This document shows positions 11,253 to 23,100 of a stretch of DNA of 64,000 nucleotides, piece by piece. Made by a program: the position numbers and the translations under genes. How positions within the stretch are numbered: position 1 is the first letter of the stretch; every line of letters begins with the position of its first letter. Origin of the DNA: Gracilariopsis chorda (Eukaryota > Rhodophyta > Florideophyceae > Gracilariales > Gracilariaceae); the NCBI GenBank assembly GCA_003194525.1, contig NBIV01000102.1, positions 62,001-126,000 of the forward strand, in the 5' to 3' direction. Below the pieces are notes generated by a model. It had not been told where the DNA came from. It saw only the letters and a list, made by a program, of their open reading frames with translations, and did not search any database.

Positions 11253-13066
11253 TTACCCAACTTGGGCATTTACCAGCGTGGCTGGAGCTGCAGTTCCCGT
11301 TTGACGGTGGTATCGCACGACCTGCGACCATGGGAGGTGTTCGATTGACTCCCAAGTATCCCCACTGGGGTCATACCCGTACCAGCGGACGCGGTATTGT
11401 AGAATACCATCCTGGTCCCAGGTGTGTCCGACAAGTCGGTCTACTACGAACTCTCGTTCGTAGACCTGCCGGCCGTGCCGGGTGGTGGTTGTACTCCCTT
11501 GCGGGGGCTGCCCGCTGTGCGGTATAATGTCCCTTAGCAAGGTGTTCGGCGATAACTCCGGCGTTGCCGTGCGCTGTGATAGCGGCCGCTGCTCATGCGG
11601 GAAGATATCCCTCAAGAGGGTGTGTGGTGCCACGGTTTTCACCGGTAAGTCATTCCCCATTGGGGCAGGTTAATTTCCGCTTTCGCGGTATTGCGGGCGA
11701 ACCGCCAGTCAGCGGGGGACTTGGGCTCCGCCTTCGCGGTTGAGCTCACGAACCGCGAGTTTGCGGGAAGATGACAGCTCCTGCGGAATCGGCATTTCCA
11801 CAATCCACTGGGGGGTCCCGTGCGACACGGTGATTGGGTGGCAAACCGCCTCCCTGCCAGGCGCACGAGCGCTCTGCACCATACGTTCCGGCGATGCCGT
11901 GGTGTCCCCGGCTACTGACGGGTTGCCTGGGGATAACTCCGGTACACCGGTATTTTGGTCAAAATTCCCCTTTGGGGGGTGCCGGGCAGGTGCCGATGAC
12001 ACCCTTTTCAGGGGCTTGGCCGCTAAGTACGGTGCACTGTCTCCACGCGGAGGAGCAGCGTCCGGTATGACCGGTTTCGAGCGTGCGATGGCGTGCGCTT
12101 TTTCCGAGTTCCTCGGTTCTTCCCCGCAGCGTTGCGGGAGGTGGCGCAAATTATTCCCCGGAACGGGGGCTTCAATTCCGTCGACGACGGGAGGCGTTTC
12201 CGGCGCTTGCGGCCAGGGCCTGAATCTTCGGCTGCGGCTTGGCTGCCTTTTTCCCCAGGTTGGGTGTGGGAATTTCCCAGCGGCGCTGGTGTATCTGGGC
12301 GCCTCTTCTCCGCAAGGCGCAGGTCTGATCGACCTGATTGAACCGCTTCCGCGGGGACTTCCGCCAACGGCGGCTTCGAGGCATCGCCCTGCTCAGGGGA
12401 TTGAGGGCTATCGTCGCCGTACTCCCGTAAGGGGGATCCTTCCCTGACAGGGGTGTGCGGTAGCTGCGTTTCAACTTCCTGTTGCGACGGCGATACCGTT
12501 CCTCGAAAACGAGTGTTCTCCTCCCCCTTCTTAGACGGAGCGGCGGGATAAGGGATAACATTCCCCGCCTGGCAGGTGTAAATTCGCGCCAGGGGGGCGG
12601 GCGCGGAGAGGCCCGAATTACCCGGCTCAGCCGGTGAGTCCGACAGGGTCGGTAGGTCTGAGAGTCCCCGGCTGGGGTGTGGTAGTACCGTAGGCCTAGT
12701 ACTCCCGGAGGATTCCGGTGTTGCAGAGTCCGTAGAAACGGGATGTTCTGAATCCAGGATTACTTCTGAGGAGGGAGGGGGGGCGAGTACGACACGATCG
12801 CGGGAGATCCGCTCGTGTGCTCCACCTATCTCTACAACGACAGTGTCGGCATTAACAGAGATGACCTTGAAGGGTCCGTCCGCCACAGGCGAGAGTTTGT
12901 GACGCTTCTCCCGTTCCGGATTGTAGTACTCCTTCCTGATGAAGACGTAGTTATTTGCCCGAATCGGGGGGGTCTTTCCTCGCAAGCGAGCGTCAAAATC
13001 CCGCTTGTAAGCGGCTTGGGCCCGTGCCATAGACTTCCGCGCCGCGGGGACCAGCTTGGAAAGCCA
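11253..13066 (-). pseudogene. Integrase C-terminus, Pro-rich linker and chromodomain of Ty3 copy 1
   Basis: Continuation of pol beyond the stop at 13064-13066. It reads integrase C-terminal sequence (RANNYVFIRKEYY), a long Pro/Ser-rich linker, then a chromodomain at 11301-11465 (VYEREFVVDRLVGH, YRVRWYGYDPSGDTWE, a shortened aromatic-cage pattern). Chromodomains at this position define chromoviruses and are thought to steer integration to marked chromatin. Against copy 2 there is a one-base loss near 12210, and a further stop near 11710, so copy 1 cannot make the fusion. The linker lacks about 264 bp that copy 2 has. Confidence 0.85.
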
Positions 13067-16000
13067 TTACTTCCATTGCTGCCGGTAGATACCCACTGAT
13101 GGGAAATTGTCCAAGGTAGCTGGGGGTTCCAGCGCCACAGGCGGGGGTGTTCTAGATATGATCAACTCGAATGGCGAAACTCCGGTAGTCCGGTGTACCT
13201 GCGTATTGTACGCGAAGGTTAACGCATCAGCGTAGAGATCCCAATTCGTTGGGTGGTCTGCGACGTAGGAACGTAGCGCCGCGAGTAACGTCCGGTTAAA
13301 CCGTTCAACTTGCCCATTACATTGGGGGTGGTAGGTAGTCGTGAACAAGTTCTTGACATCCAGGATGCGACAAACATCCTGGAAGAACTTGCTCACGAAC
13401 TGCTTCCCGTTGTCGGAGAGCACCTCCACAGGGGGACCGTAGACAAAAATCCAGTGCGTCACCAGAGCCTGGGCCACCGTGAGAGCGGTTATCCTCCGAA
13501 GAGGGACAGTCCGTACCAGCTTAGAAAAGCGGTCGGTAATGACAAGTAGAAACTTGTTTCCACGTTTCGTGGTGAGTAATGGTCCGTGAATATCGATCGC
13601 CATAAACTCGAGCGGCCCCCTTGCGGGGAATAGTTTCATCTTCTTCGCATTTTTGCGGTGTTTGACGCGATTCTTCGCGCATTCGCTACAAAACCGCACA
13701 GTTGCGTAGCAATCCACCGCCATGGCGGGCCAATAGAAATCCCTTCGCAGGGTTAGGTAGAGTTTCCTCCCACCTGGGTGACCTCCAATGGGGGCGTAGT
13801 GTGATAGATGTAACACCCGCGACTGCAGGGAATGAGGTACCACAATCTGTGGGCGGGCTTCGACCTTCCTTACGAGGTAGCCTTTGTCGTTTATACCGAA
13901 AGGGGGATCTTCACCACCGTTGATACGGGCAAGAATCCTCGTACAGAATTGGTCGCCGAATTGTTCTCGGATCATTTCTTCCGGTGATACCGGTACAAAT
14001 TTTCCCGGTAACGGGTTCTCAGATTCATCTCGCGATGCGAGTAGTTCGTCAAAGTCAGCATCCTCGTCCCAGTTTTCTGGCCCAGCCTCGACGGCACATT
14101 CCGGATTATCCGGGTCTATGGCTATGAAACATGGGACTTCATCATCCTCCGTTGGGAGTGCTTCCCCACTTGTGGGTAACCGCGACAAGGCGTCGGCTTG
14201 GGTGTTCTGCGCGCCATTTTTATAAATGACTTGAAAGTCATATTCCGCGAGGCGGAGTCTCCAGCGCATGAGGCGTCCCGACGGGTCGGAGATATTCATC
14301 AACCACCTCAATGAGGAATGATCCGTGTACACGGTGAAGTGAACTCCCATAAGGTAGGGGCGCAGAGTGGTCATCGCCCATACGACGGCGAGGCACTCTT
14401 TCTCCGATACGGAGTAGTTCCGCTCATGAAGATTGAGCGAACGTGACCAATAACCCATTGGATGTCGTTCCCCCTCGGGGGTGGTTTGAAAAAGAGCACA
14501 CCCGAATTGGTAGTCGCTCGAGTCCGTATCTACGGAGTATGGCAACCCAAGTTTTGGGAGATGTAGGATTGGTGCTGATGTGACAGCCGCCTTTAAGGAG
14601 TTGAAGGCTTCCGATTGCTCGGGCGTAAATATTCCCAGTTTTGGGGGGTTCCCCTTTCGCAACAACGCGTTCAGGGGCGCCGCGGTATCCAAAAAGTTCG
14701 GGATAAACCGTCGATAGACATAGACCAGCCCCAAAAAGGAGCGCATTTCCGTTAGAGTACGGGGCTCTTTCGCCTCCACGAGGGATTTGACTCGAGCTTT
14801 CTCGATCGCTAACCGCCCAGGACGGATAATGTGACCCCGAGACTTCACAGTATCTGTGAAGAACTCGAATTTCCCCAACTTGAGTGTAATTCCCGCATCG
14901 CGGAGTACGGTCAGCACGTCTTGGACGTGAGTGAGATGGTCGTCCAACGAGTTGTAGAAGATGATAATATCATCAAGGTAGACCAGACAGCTCCGCCACT
15001 TAAAGCGGTTCAGTAGAATATCTACTGCACGCTGAAAGGTGGCGGGGGCGTTGGTAAACCCAAATGGCATCCGCTTGAAGCGGTACGTTCCTGCGTGGCA
15101 GGTGAATGCGGTTTTGTCGCGATCCTCCTTTCTGACAGGTACTTGCCAAAATCCCCAGTTGGCATCGAGGGCCGTGAACACGGTGGCTTCTCCAAGGGAG
15201 TCAATGCACTCGTCCATACGAGGGATAGGGTACGTGTCCCTAACGGTCACGGCATTGAGCCGGCGGTAGTCGACACAGAACCTCCAGGTTCCGTCGGCCT
15301 TTAAAGCCAGTACAACTGGGGATGCCCAGGGTGATTGAGCGGGCTCAATCACACCTGCGCGGAGCATCTTGTCCACTTGGGACTGCTCCTCTTCCCGAGC
15401 TTTCGGACCTGCCCTGTAAGGGGGTTGTGCAACCGGTTGCGCACCGGGGATTAAATCGATCCGGTGTTCCGTTGCGTTAATCTCGCCAAGCAAGCCATCC
15501 CAGATTGTGGTGAATTCCCGTAACATGGTACGGAGTTTGTCGCGGTGCGACTCTGGCACGTGGCTAAAGTCCAGCGCTTCAAGTGCCTTTTCCGGATCAA
15601 TCCGGTCGTTGCTCGATGGAGCATTGTCCTGTGGAACAGGTGTGGTTCGCAATTCCGAGTTACTCGGTGTGTTCGATGCTGAAGTAGGGGTTTCCTCCCC
15701 CTCCTTAGACTCGACGTCCTCGGACAGCGGGGCGAGCTCCTCAGAAGAGGTGGTAACTCCGAGTACATCGGCAGCTGTCATCTTCCTTGGCAGCATTCCC
15801 ATAGGATGGGGGGTTACACTCCCAATTACTTGGTGTTTTACCAGATACTGGGGGTGTTTGCCAAGGTTGGCAACAAATATCCGGAAAGGAACATCCGGGG
15901 AAATGGAGACAATTCCATTAGCCAACGCCAGCTGGGATTTCTCGCACAACGAGGCGAGGGGTTGTATAACCCGAAGACCGTGTTGACGGGAATTTACCTG

Positions 16001-16696
16001 CACCCAGACTTGGGACTCAGGTGGTATAGAAACCGAGGCAGCGACGCGGAGCTTGGTGGACTCGCGGGACGCGGGCGGTGGTTTCTGCGCAGCAGGGAGC
16101 GGAACGTGTTTGCGAGAGGACCGCTTTAGCGGGCGGCGAACAATCGGAACCGACGATCCGTCGTCAAGTTCTACACGCCTGAGGCGGGGCCTGATTGCGT
16201 CGACAAATCTGTCGCAGTAATCACATCCCAGTATGACTGGTGCTGCCAATGAACGGCAAACGATGAAGTCCAACTTCACCACAGAGGTACCAAGTCTCAC
16301 AACGAGGTCCACTGTACCCACCGTTTGCAACGGATTGTTGTTCGCATCCGAAATGTCGGGGACCGCGCCAGAGTGGATACGCGACCGCACAAGCGGGGGT
16401 AACAATGATTCCACAACAAAGTTGGGGCCTCCACCTGTATCAAGGACGGTGAGAAACCTCACCATAAACTGGGGATCAAGGCCAAGGTCGGCATAGACCT
16501 TATAATTGCCTTTGGCCAAGACCAAGACAATACCGGGAATCCGGGGATTTTTACTACGTATCCACGGGCGACGCAACACACCGAGGTGCGCAGAGTCCGC
16601 GTCAGCGGTGTCTTTCCTCGAGAGGAATTTGACCGGGGAGCGAGGCGAGGATGCCTCGGGCGCCAACAGCCTCGTTTTTGAGGACGCTTCTCCCAA
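13067..16696 (-). CDS. Pol polyprotein of Ty3 copy 1 (protease, RT, RNase H, integrase), truncated
   Basis: An open frame of about 1,209 codons. Domains in order: aspartic protease (LTVLDTGGG), reverse transcriptase (YLDDIIIF), RNase H (TDHSSLRWLM context) and integrase with an HHCC finger (both cysteines present: RFCSEC) and a DDE core (AIDIHGP, SDNGKQF, GQVERFNRT). No ATG opens the frame; it lies -1 relative to gag and probably needs frameshifting. It ends at a CAA-to-TAA type change (13064-13066) when compared with copy 2. Just after the RT active site this copy has KLGKFEFF, where copy 2 has the family-typical cysteine (RKCEF), so its RT may be impaired. Confidence 0.92.
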   Translation of the reverse strand: MGEASSKTRLLAPEASSPRSPVKFLSRKDTADADSAHLGVLRRPWIRSKNPRIPGIVLVLAKGNYKVYADLGLDPQFMVRFLTVLDTGGGPNFVVESLLPPLVRSRIHSGAVPDISDANNNPLQTVGTVDLVVRLGTSVVKLDFIVCRSLAAPVILGCDYCDRFVDAIRPRLRRVELDDGSSVPIVRRPLKRSSRKHVPLPAAQKPPPASRESTKLRVAASVSIPPESQVWVQVNSRQHGLRVIQPLASLCEKSQLALANGIVSISPDVPFRIFVANLGKHPQYLVKHQVIGSVTPHPMGMLPRKMTAADVLGVTTSSEELAPLSEDVESKEGEETPTSASNTPSNSELRTTPVPQDNAPSSNDRIDPEKALEALDFSHVPESHRDKLRTMLREFTTIWDGLLGEINATEHRIDLIPGAQPVAQPPYRAGPKAREEEQSQVDKMLRAGVIEPAQSPWASPVVLALKADGTWRFCVDYRRLNAVTVRDTYPIPRMDECIDSLGEATVFTALDANWGFWQVPVRKEDRDKTAFTCHAGTYRFKRMPFGFTNAPATFQRAVDILLNRFKWRSCLVYLDDIIIFYNSLDDHLTHVQDVLTVLRDAGITLKLGKFEFFTDTVKSRGHIIRPGRLAIEKARVKSLVEAKEPRTLTEMRSFLGLVYVYRRFIPNFLDTAAPLNALLRKGNPPKLGIFTPEQSEAFNSLKAAVTSAPILHLPKLGLPYSVDTDSSDYQFGCALFQTTPEGERHPMGYWSRSLNLHERNYSVSEKECLAVVWAMTTLRPYLMGVHFTVYTDHSSLRWLMNISDPSGRLMRWRLRLAEYDFQVIYKNGAQNTQADALSRLPTSGEALPTEDDEVPCFIAIDPDNPECAVEAGPENWDEDADFDELLASRDESENPLPGKFVPVSPEEMIREQFGDQFCTRILARINGGEDPPFGINDKGYLVRKVEARPQIVVPHSLQSRVLHLSHYAPIGGHPGGRKLYLTLRRDFYWPAMAVDCYATVRFCSECAKNRVKHRKNAKKMKLFPARGPLEFMAIDIHGPLLTTKRGNKFLLVITDRFSKLVRTVPLRRITALTVAQALVTHWIFVYGPPVEVLSDNGKQFVSKFFQDVCRILDVKNLFTTTYHPQCNGQVERFNRTLLAALRSYVADHPTNWDLYADALTFAYNTQVHRTTGVSPFELIISRTPPPVALEPPATLDNFPSVGIYRQQWK

Positions 16697-16713
16697 AGGG
16701 GAGACTCCCTCAG

Positions 16714-18887
16714 TTAGTTTTCCGCCTTCGGCGGTGGGTTGGTTTCCTCGACAACGAGTGCTTCATCCCGTTGACAGGGGTTTCTATCCGCATAAGCGGG
16801 GGTTACAACGGATGGTTGCGTGATCTCCCGAATCGGGGTGTATGAAGCTTGCCGCGCACGCGGGGTCTGTGGTAGGGCATAACAAAAGTCCGTTTTAGCA
16901 CGGAGGTAGGAAGCCGTCGGGACGGAACGTTCCTCCTCTGGAGTGAGGGCCTCATAATTTGCCACTACCTTGGCCATATCCTTCAGTGAACAAATACACT
17001 GAGGTGAGGTATGGCCATGGGCATAGCAAAGGTGGCAAATGAGAGCCAATACCGCGACACGCGGATTATTATTCCGAGTATCGGAGAAGCGAACCGCAGG
17101 GCGGGTGTCAGTCCATCCAGGCCGTTGATAACGGGATTGACCGTTTGAAAACGGGAGTCGTTGGGGTTGAACCCGACTGTTACCACCGTCCAAAACGGGG
17201 TCTTCCGTTCCAGTATCACGGGTCATCTCCGTCGTTGACGGTAAATCACTGGTGGGTATCGACACACCATCCTCCTGCACTAAATGCACGGTATCAAATC
17301 CCTGTCCAGGGTTCCCATCCGCGGTGAGCAGGAGTGAGGAAGCTTCGCTTTCTAGCAACAACGCCTTGGCGGATTTAGACCGATTGTTCGGAGTTCTTGC
17401 ACGAAGTGCATCCCCTTCCCCTCGGGCGTGTTGGACCAGCTCGAGGTAGGTGATCCTCCGCTTGTCCTCCCGATAACGGGTAACTAAACTCCGGATTGCC
17501 GGGTCAAGACCATCGATGAACATGGTACTGCGCTCCCCAGCGGGGTATACGTTACCACATCTGTGGAAAGCCTTGTTAAGGCGCACCGATTAATCGGTCT
17601 CGGTCTCTCCAGCACGCTGGCTTGTATCTCGCAAAGCGAGGATAGCCTGCTGAATAGCGGTGTTAGTGGCGTAGGAGCGCAGAAGATACTGCACAGCCTC
17701 CGGCCAGCAAGTAATTCCTCCCTCGGAGGCACGAGAAGATCCTCTGACAGAGTTGTATTGGTCCTCCGCCACTCCCCGTAAGAAATACGGTAAAGCCAAA
17801 TAGGCTTGTCCCTCATTCATACCGAGGATATCGGCCTCCGCTACAAAGCGGGATAGGAAATCCAGTACTAGGACTGGGTCCTCTCCAGTAAAATACTGGT
17901 TGCGGAGCGAGAGCTGCATTCGCTTAATGCATTCTCGCACCTTTCCCGTACCACGGGGCGTAAGTCCAAGTGACGAATCATCGAGCCGGTAGTACCGGTA
18001 TGATAAAAGCTTCCGGTAATCCGGGTTTGTCGGTTTCTATTCCCGGAGACCGGGGTGTCTTCTCCCCTTCTGGCGGGTTCGGACCACAACTTCAGTGGCC
18101 GACGACCGCTTCGAGCGGGAGGAGTAGCCTCGCTTCTCGTCCTCCGAGTCGGAGTCCGAGGAGCTCGAGCTAACCGAATGATTTCGGGATGAGTCCGGCG
18201 ATGTCGAAGAATCGGAGTCCGAATATTTTCGGTGGTGTTTCCGTGGATGACGGCGTTTCTTCTTCCCAGCAAGCTGGTCGTTGTGCGATGCCTCGTTTAC
18301 CGGATCATCCGGGGATGGTTTGTCCATGAGGACGAACTGCTCCAGCGTCTCCAGGCGGGCACCAATCCGATCAAATCGGGCTTCAACTCCTTCGATGAAG
18401 GTGGCGGGTTGTCCCAAACTCTCCAACACGGAGTTGAAGTCAGACCGTAAAATACGGAGTTCCTCGGCGACCTCCTTTACGGGGGTTGCCAAGACCACCT
18501 CTTGGAGGGATTTTATTTCCCCTACAAGGGTGTCATGGGCGGTCCACAGAGCGCGGACCTGGGATTCCAGGGAAATCCCCTGGGGGTGTTATCGCCCGTT
18601 CCACGGGGGCTTGAAGCCGCGACAGCGGGAGCAGGCTGGGGTGCCTGGGGCACTGCGACAACAGCCAGAGTCGATGCTGCACTCCCCTGCGGGGGTGATA
18701 ACGAGGGCAAAAGAAGGTTCCGGGGTTCTCGGTCGGGGGTATCATTCCACAATGAAGCGGCGCCGGCACGTCTGGAACTTGTCCGTATAGGGATACGGGG
18801 TACGAACCGAACTTCGGAAGTGTTCGCGTTGTCGCGAGAGCGACTACGCGTAACCACTGGCTCCGCATTGGAGGGATTTCTCGACAT
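16714..18887 (-). pseudogene. Gag of Ty3 copy 1
   Basis: Structural protein of the retrotransposon particle. The ATG at 18887 opens MSRNPSNAE. A Pro/Ala-rich region, a coiled segment (FDRIGARLETLEQF), a Lys/His/Ser/Asp-rich region, then a capsid-like domain (YFTGEDPVLVLDFLSRF) and a CCHC zinc knuckle (CHLCYAHGHTSPQC) follow. The frame is broken by a one-base difference near 18570, by the TAG at 18037-18039 (shared with copy 2) and by a TAA near 17587 (TAC in copy 2). It ends at 16714, where GGAAAAC precedes TAA and pol continues in the -1 frame. Confidence 0.85.
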
Positions 18888-18968
18888 GAGAAAATACCGT
18901 TACGACGGGAAACGATCACGGAACTTCCGATAAATAAAAACAAACCTCGTAAGAGGGAAAACAAAAAC

Positions 18969-18989
18969 CGATTCTAAGTCAGGAGACCA
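18969..18989 (-). other. tRNA primer-binding site of Ty3 copy 1
   Basis: The plus strand reads CGATTCTAAGTCAGGAGACC then A, the 3' end of a tRNA including CCA; the minus strand is the binding site. It starts three bases inside the 5' LTR. Identical in copy 2. Confidence 0.8.
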
Positions 18990-18992
18990 CTT

Positions 18993-19817
18993 TGTGGTGC
19001 AATGCCCCAAAGCGGAAAAACACCGAAAGACGTTCGGGATCTTCCTCTCACGAGGTGAACTCAGTTGGGTAGAGCCCTCCCAGAGGTGTCACGGCGAAGC
19101 CGGTTTGTAAGACCAGGGATACCTATCGCGACTCGCGAAGGGAGGTGAAGGCGAAGAATTGGTATCCACGTGAGCGGGGTGTGATCCCCAGTAGAGGTAT
19201 ATTTCCACGTAAGTGGGAGTGTGTGAGCGGATGCGCACACGAGGGCCGCGGATAGCGGGAGGTGCTACCATAAAAAGGGGAAAAAGTAAGGGCGAAGAGT
19301 AGCAAGAGAGGACGAAGTGAGTCGCGAGAGCGACGGGGGCGAACGGCGATTCCGGTAACAATATCCCTATACAGGGCGAAACGCCAATGCAATTGGAGCA
19401 ATTATACTCCCAGTGATGGGTCCCTTTAGATGTGCAAGGGGGTTAGATGTCCCGTGGTTTACGGCGTTTGCCTCCAAGGAGGAGTAGAGCACGCGCGCAA
19501 GCGGCAACAACTAGAGCCAATTCCCCAGGTTGGGGTCCTTTGTTGCGGAAGGTTTACTGGTGCGACGGCAGTACGCCGTTGCACTAAGTACTAGCTTCCC
19601 AGAAATGGGTGTGAAAATAATAAATAATATTAACTAAAATACTCCACATTTCGTGGCAACATCCACTACTGTGGCCAACCGCCAATTGACCCAAAACCGT
19701 GTCCCACGTGTCCATATCCACCATAGTGGGGCGTAGTTCATATACACACTACACAACTGATATTATCGGGAAAGCGTTCAAGTACCAAGAATCCCTCCCT
19801 GAGGGCGTTGCACTATA
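18993..19817 (-). repeat. 5' LTR of Ty3 copy 1
   Basis: 825 bp, matching 10172-10996. Its outer terminus is GCACTATA where the other LTRs have GCACTACA, a single change that hides the usual CA end. The TSD CAAAT follows directly. Confidence 0.93.
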
Positions 19818-20152
19818 CAAATTGCCAACGGGCTAGATCCCTGCTAGCGATTATCCATATGTCTGGATCGCAATCCATCTCAGCATCAGCATGCAGGTTA
19901 CGGCATCCGCAGATTGATACATTCTATACTTAAAATGATGATCAAAGCCCGTCAATATCCCTTCATTCACATCAAAATAGTATAGCCAGCCCAATTCAAC
20001 TAGGAACGCTTGATAACTCGTAACCAAACGAATCATCTTCTGGCGCAAACGTATCCCTAGCCCAGCAATTACCAGTTCTTGCACACCAACAAGATGTTAC
20101 CACTCCTGGTATATCACCAGCTCCACAACCATCAAACCTACCTCTCTTATCA

Positions 20153-23100
20153 ATGGAATTGAATGATAATCTTCATTACACATTCCAATCTGAGGGAGAA
20201 GATAATGACAATTCGTACCTTCCAGGTAGCCACGAAAAATCAGATAAGAACGAAAGTAACACGGATCAGGACTTATCTTGCATAGACATTGCTTCGCTTA
20301 TTTCAGAACAAGAACTCCGTCTATTGCACGTCGAAAATGCAATGTGACCTCATTCTGGGTTTTATAGTATGTCATGTAACGCGACGGATGCGCGTCAAAT
20401 TGCTGTCGAAGACATATGGTCATCTCTTTTCTGTGACAATCTTGATACAATGATGGATGATATTCTAGACTCATGGGGTTGAAATCAACGTAGCTGCCAT
20501 GCATAATGTGATGCTAATCTTAAACGCACATGCCATGGAAGAATAGGTGGTTTAACGAAATGGGAATACGGTGCCCCTTTTCAACAAGTTTCAATCGATA
20601 TTGATGGAATTAATAATATGCTCGGAACATGGTTTATGTCTGAAGCCAACCACATTTTGGATAATCTGGTGTAAGAAGTTCCACATAAACGACAAGCATG
20701 CGTGGCAAAGAATTTGTCTAGGCTTGGCGTTCTGGATGTATTTCTACCAGAACATATCTTGCTGAAAATAACATCAAATGTTAATCGAGTTCTAAGAATT
20801 AGAGGGAAGAAAGCTGTGCCATTGGAATTAAAAGGAGTTTTAATTCTACATGTGTTGGCGGTATCATATTCCTCAACAGTTGGTACTATTACTGCGAAGT
20901 AAAACCAAGAATGTTTCTTTCAGATGGTCATTTCAAGCTCAAGGTATTCGGAAGTATGATCGGCGCTCTCTTGCACAGCTGAAAGGAGACAAAGAGTTGA
21001 ACAAATGGGGGACGGCTGGTCAAAATATCCACAAAGAGCGAATGCGATTATAACAGAGCTTGAAGATGAGTTTGCCGCCGTAAATCGTCTCCTCCTCTAT
21101 GTTCGAGGAGTCACTACCTTTAGTCTCGATGACGACCATCAGAGACTTCGCTCACGCTCTGCGGCGCAACTAACGACTATGTCTAAAGTCAATAATCCAC
21201 AAAAGTCCCTGGGTCCTGTGAATAATGCAATGAGTTCATCCCTGAACCCAGTGTTCTTGGCCAGTCACTATTCTAGACCACGTGAAAAGATAACGGACGT
21301 ATGGGAAAGATTAATAAGACTCATTGAAGGTGCATCAAACACTAGACCTGTGAGACATATGGTGGACGCAATTTTTGCTTCTGATCGAGTATTCAATTCT
21401 AAAGCCACTATCGACTTTATTAACGACAGAATCAGGGAACTGGTATTGGAACGCATAAGAGAAGCCTTGACTATCCATTTGTCTTTGGGGACGGCCCTAT
21501 AAGGAGGTATCACAAGGGCATGGTTACCAGCGAGCGCGGTTGTCGAGCTATCTATAGGGCACGCCGGAAGCCTACGACTGTGTCAGGGAGACCTGTAGAA
21601 GCCGTCGTATACCGCGAAAGAAACAATGACCGTTTGTTTTCGGCTAATAGGTTCACATTGATCCCGAAAGCAGGGTATGAAACGCCGAAGACTGCGGTTG
21701 AAAGAGAGATCTTTCACTTTGTTTTTGATGACTCTATTGCTCGACCAACATATTTGTAGTGCTGACTATGATGTGATGGACACAGTGGCAAGGTTAAAAG
21801 TCAGACAGGTATTATCGAATGTTGACGAGGTGAGCTTGCTGCAGTCAGAAGACCCAGGTTGGTTCCTAGCCCAAGCACTTCAGTTTACGTCGCGCACTTC
21901 ACAAACCTTTCTCTGCGCACTATGTGACGATGATCAGAATAATAAGGAATCATTATCATTTCTGGTGAGTGCGAAACACGTTGAATACAGTTATGTCAGC
22001 TTTCCGAATAATGAAGAGGAAACGAAGCAATGCTTGCTATCAAAGTTGATAATTCTCTGTCATTCATTGAATTTCCAAACAAAAACTGCCCCCAGTACCA
22101 AGGACCAACAGGAAGCTTATAATTCTGTAACAACTGCAACCATCGAAAGCCTTCAGAGTAATACCAAGAGTGAAATTCTCGTGCTACTGAGTTCTGTAGG
22201 GCACAGACAATCCCAAGTGCTTCGTAAGTCGCAACTGATCAACAAAGTTCTGCAACTGAAAGTGGATATCGAGGCTGGTAGTGTTGAGCTGACAACCACG
22301 GCAGCGCAGAGCTTAACTCCATCGCAAGAAAAGGATGCGAAGAGGCAACACCTTCTTGGTAGTCTTTATCGGGCATCTTTTGCATCGTGGATTATGAAGC
22401 CGCTTGTCAGTACTGCAGGAATGAAAAAAGGTAGCTTCAATGAATCACAGGTTTCGAAGGCTTTTCCTGCATTCTTTGAGGCAAAAATGGTGGTTCCTGG
22501 GAGTAACTTACATTTGGAAGACAGACAGCTACAAGCACAAAAGTATAGGATTGAGTACATACAGACAACGGGGCTTGTTTCATCTCGCAGAGACCCTATG
22601 GTCTCTGACAGTCCGGATGCAGTTTTATGCTTTACGGACATGGATGAAATGCTGCACGTTTGCGCCATGGAGATAAAAACCATGACATTTCTGAGCACTG
22701 TCGATGGGTCAAAACAGCGACGACATGACTACGCCGCCATATCTCATATCATGAATGTTGGTCAAAACGAAGAGTCGATCAAGCTCTTCGACAAGCTGCT
22801 ACCTTCGCCAAAGTACCGTGTTCAGTGTTTGGATCACGCTGTTTCTCTCAATCTTAAAAATCTTATGTTTGTCCAGGCAAACGGAAGCAATGTGGGGGTT
22901 GCTGGTGTTATTTATGTTACCATAGTGCACTTTAATCACACGCTAACGTCTATCTATAGTTATCTCCTTGCTGCTGTTCGTGTGGGTGCATTTGAGCGGA
23001 TTTAGAGAGATGCATCCGAAATAACGAGCGCGTACGATGATCTACTGCAGACCTCTCATGCATCTGATTTGAGTTCATTCGCATCGTACTACAGTTTGAG

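Larger units (their letters stand above)
10172..19817 (-). mobile_element. Ty3/gypsy chromovirus-type LTR retrotransposon, copy 1
   Basis: A complete element of 9,646 bp, coding on the minus strand, with two 825-bp LTRs, PBS, gag, pol, a C-terminal chromodomain region and a polypurine tract. The 5-bp target duplication CAAAT is at 10167-10171 and 19818-19822. It lies inside the piggyBac-like element and is therefore younger than it. The LTRs differ from each other at scattered sites by a few percent, so the insertion is not recent. It is inactivated by, among others, a stop at 13064-13066, a stop in gag near 17587, and a one-base loss near 12210. Confidence 0.95.

Noticed and set aside
13310..16823. 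Several plus-strand frames of 60-160 codons opposite the Ty3 pol gene (and mirror frames in copy 2)
   Set aside because: They are antisense shadows of a well-supported pol frame; their conservation between copies follows from pol itself.
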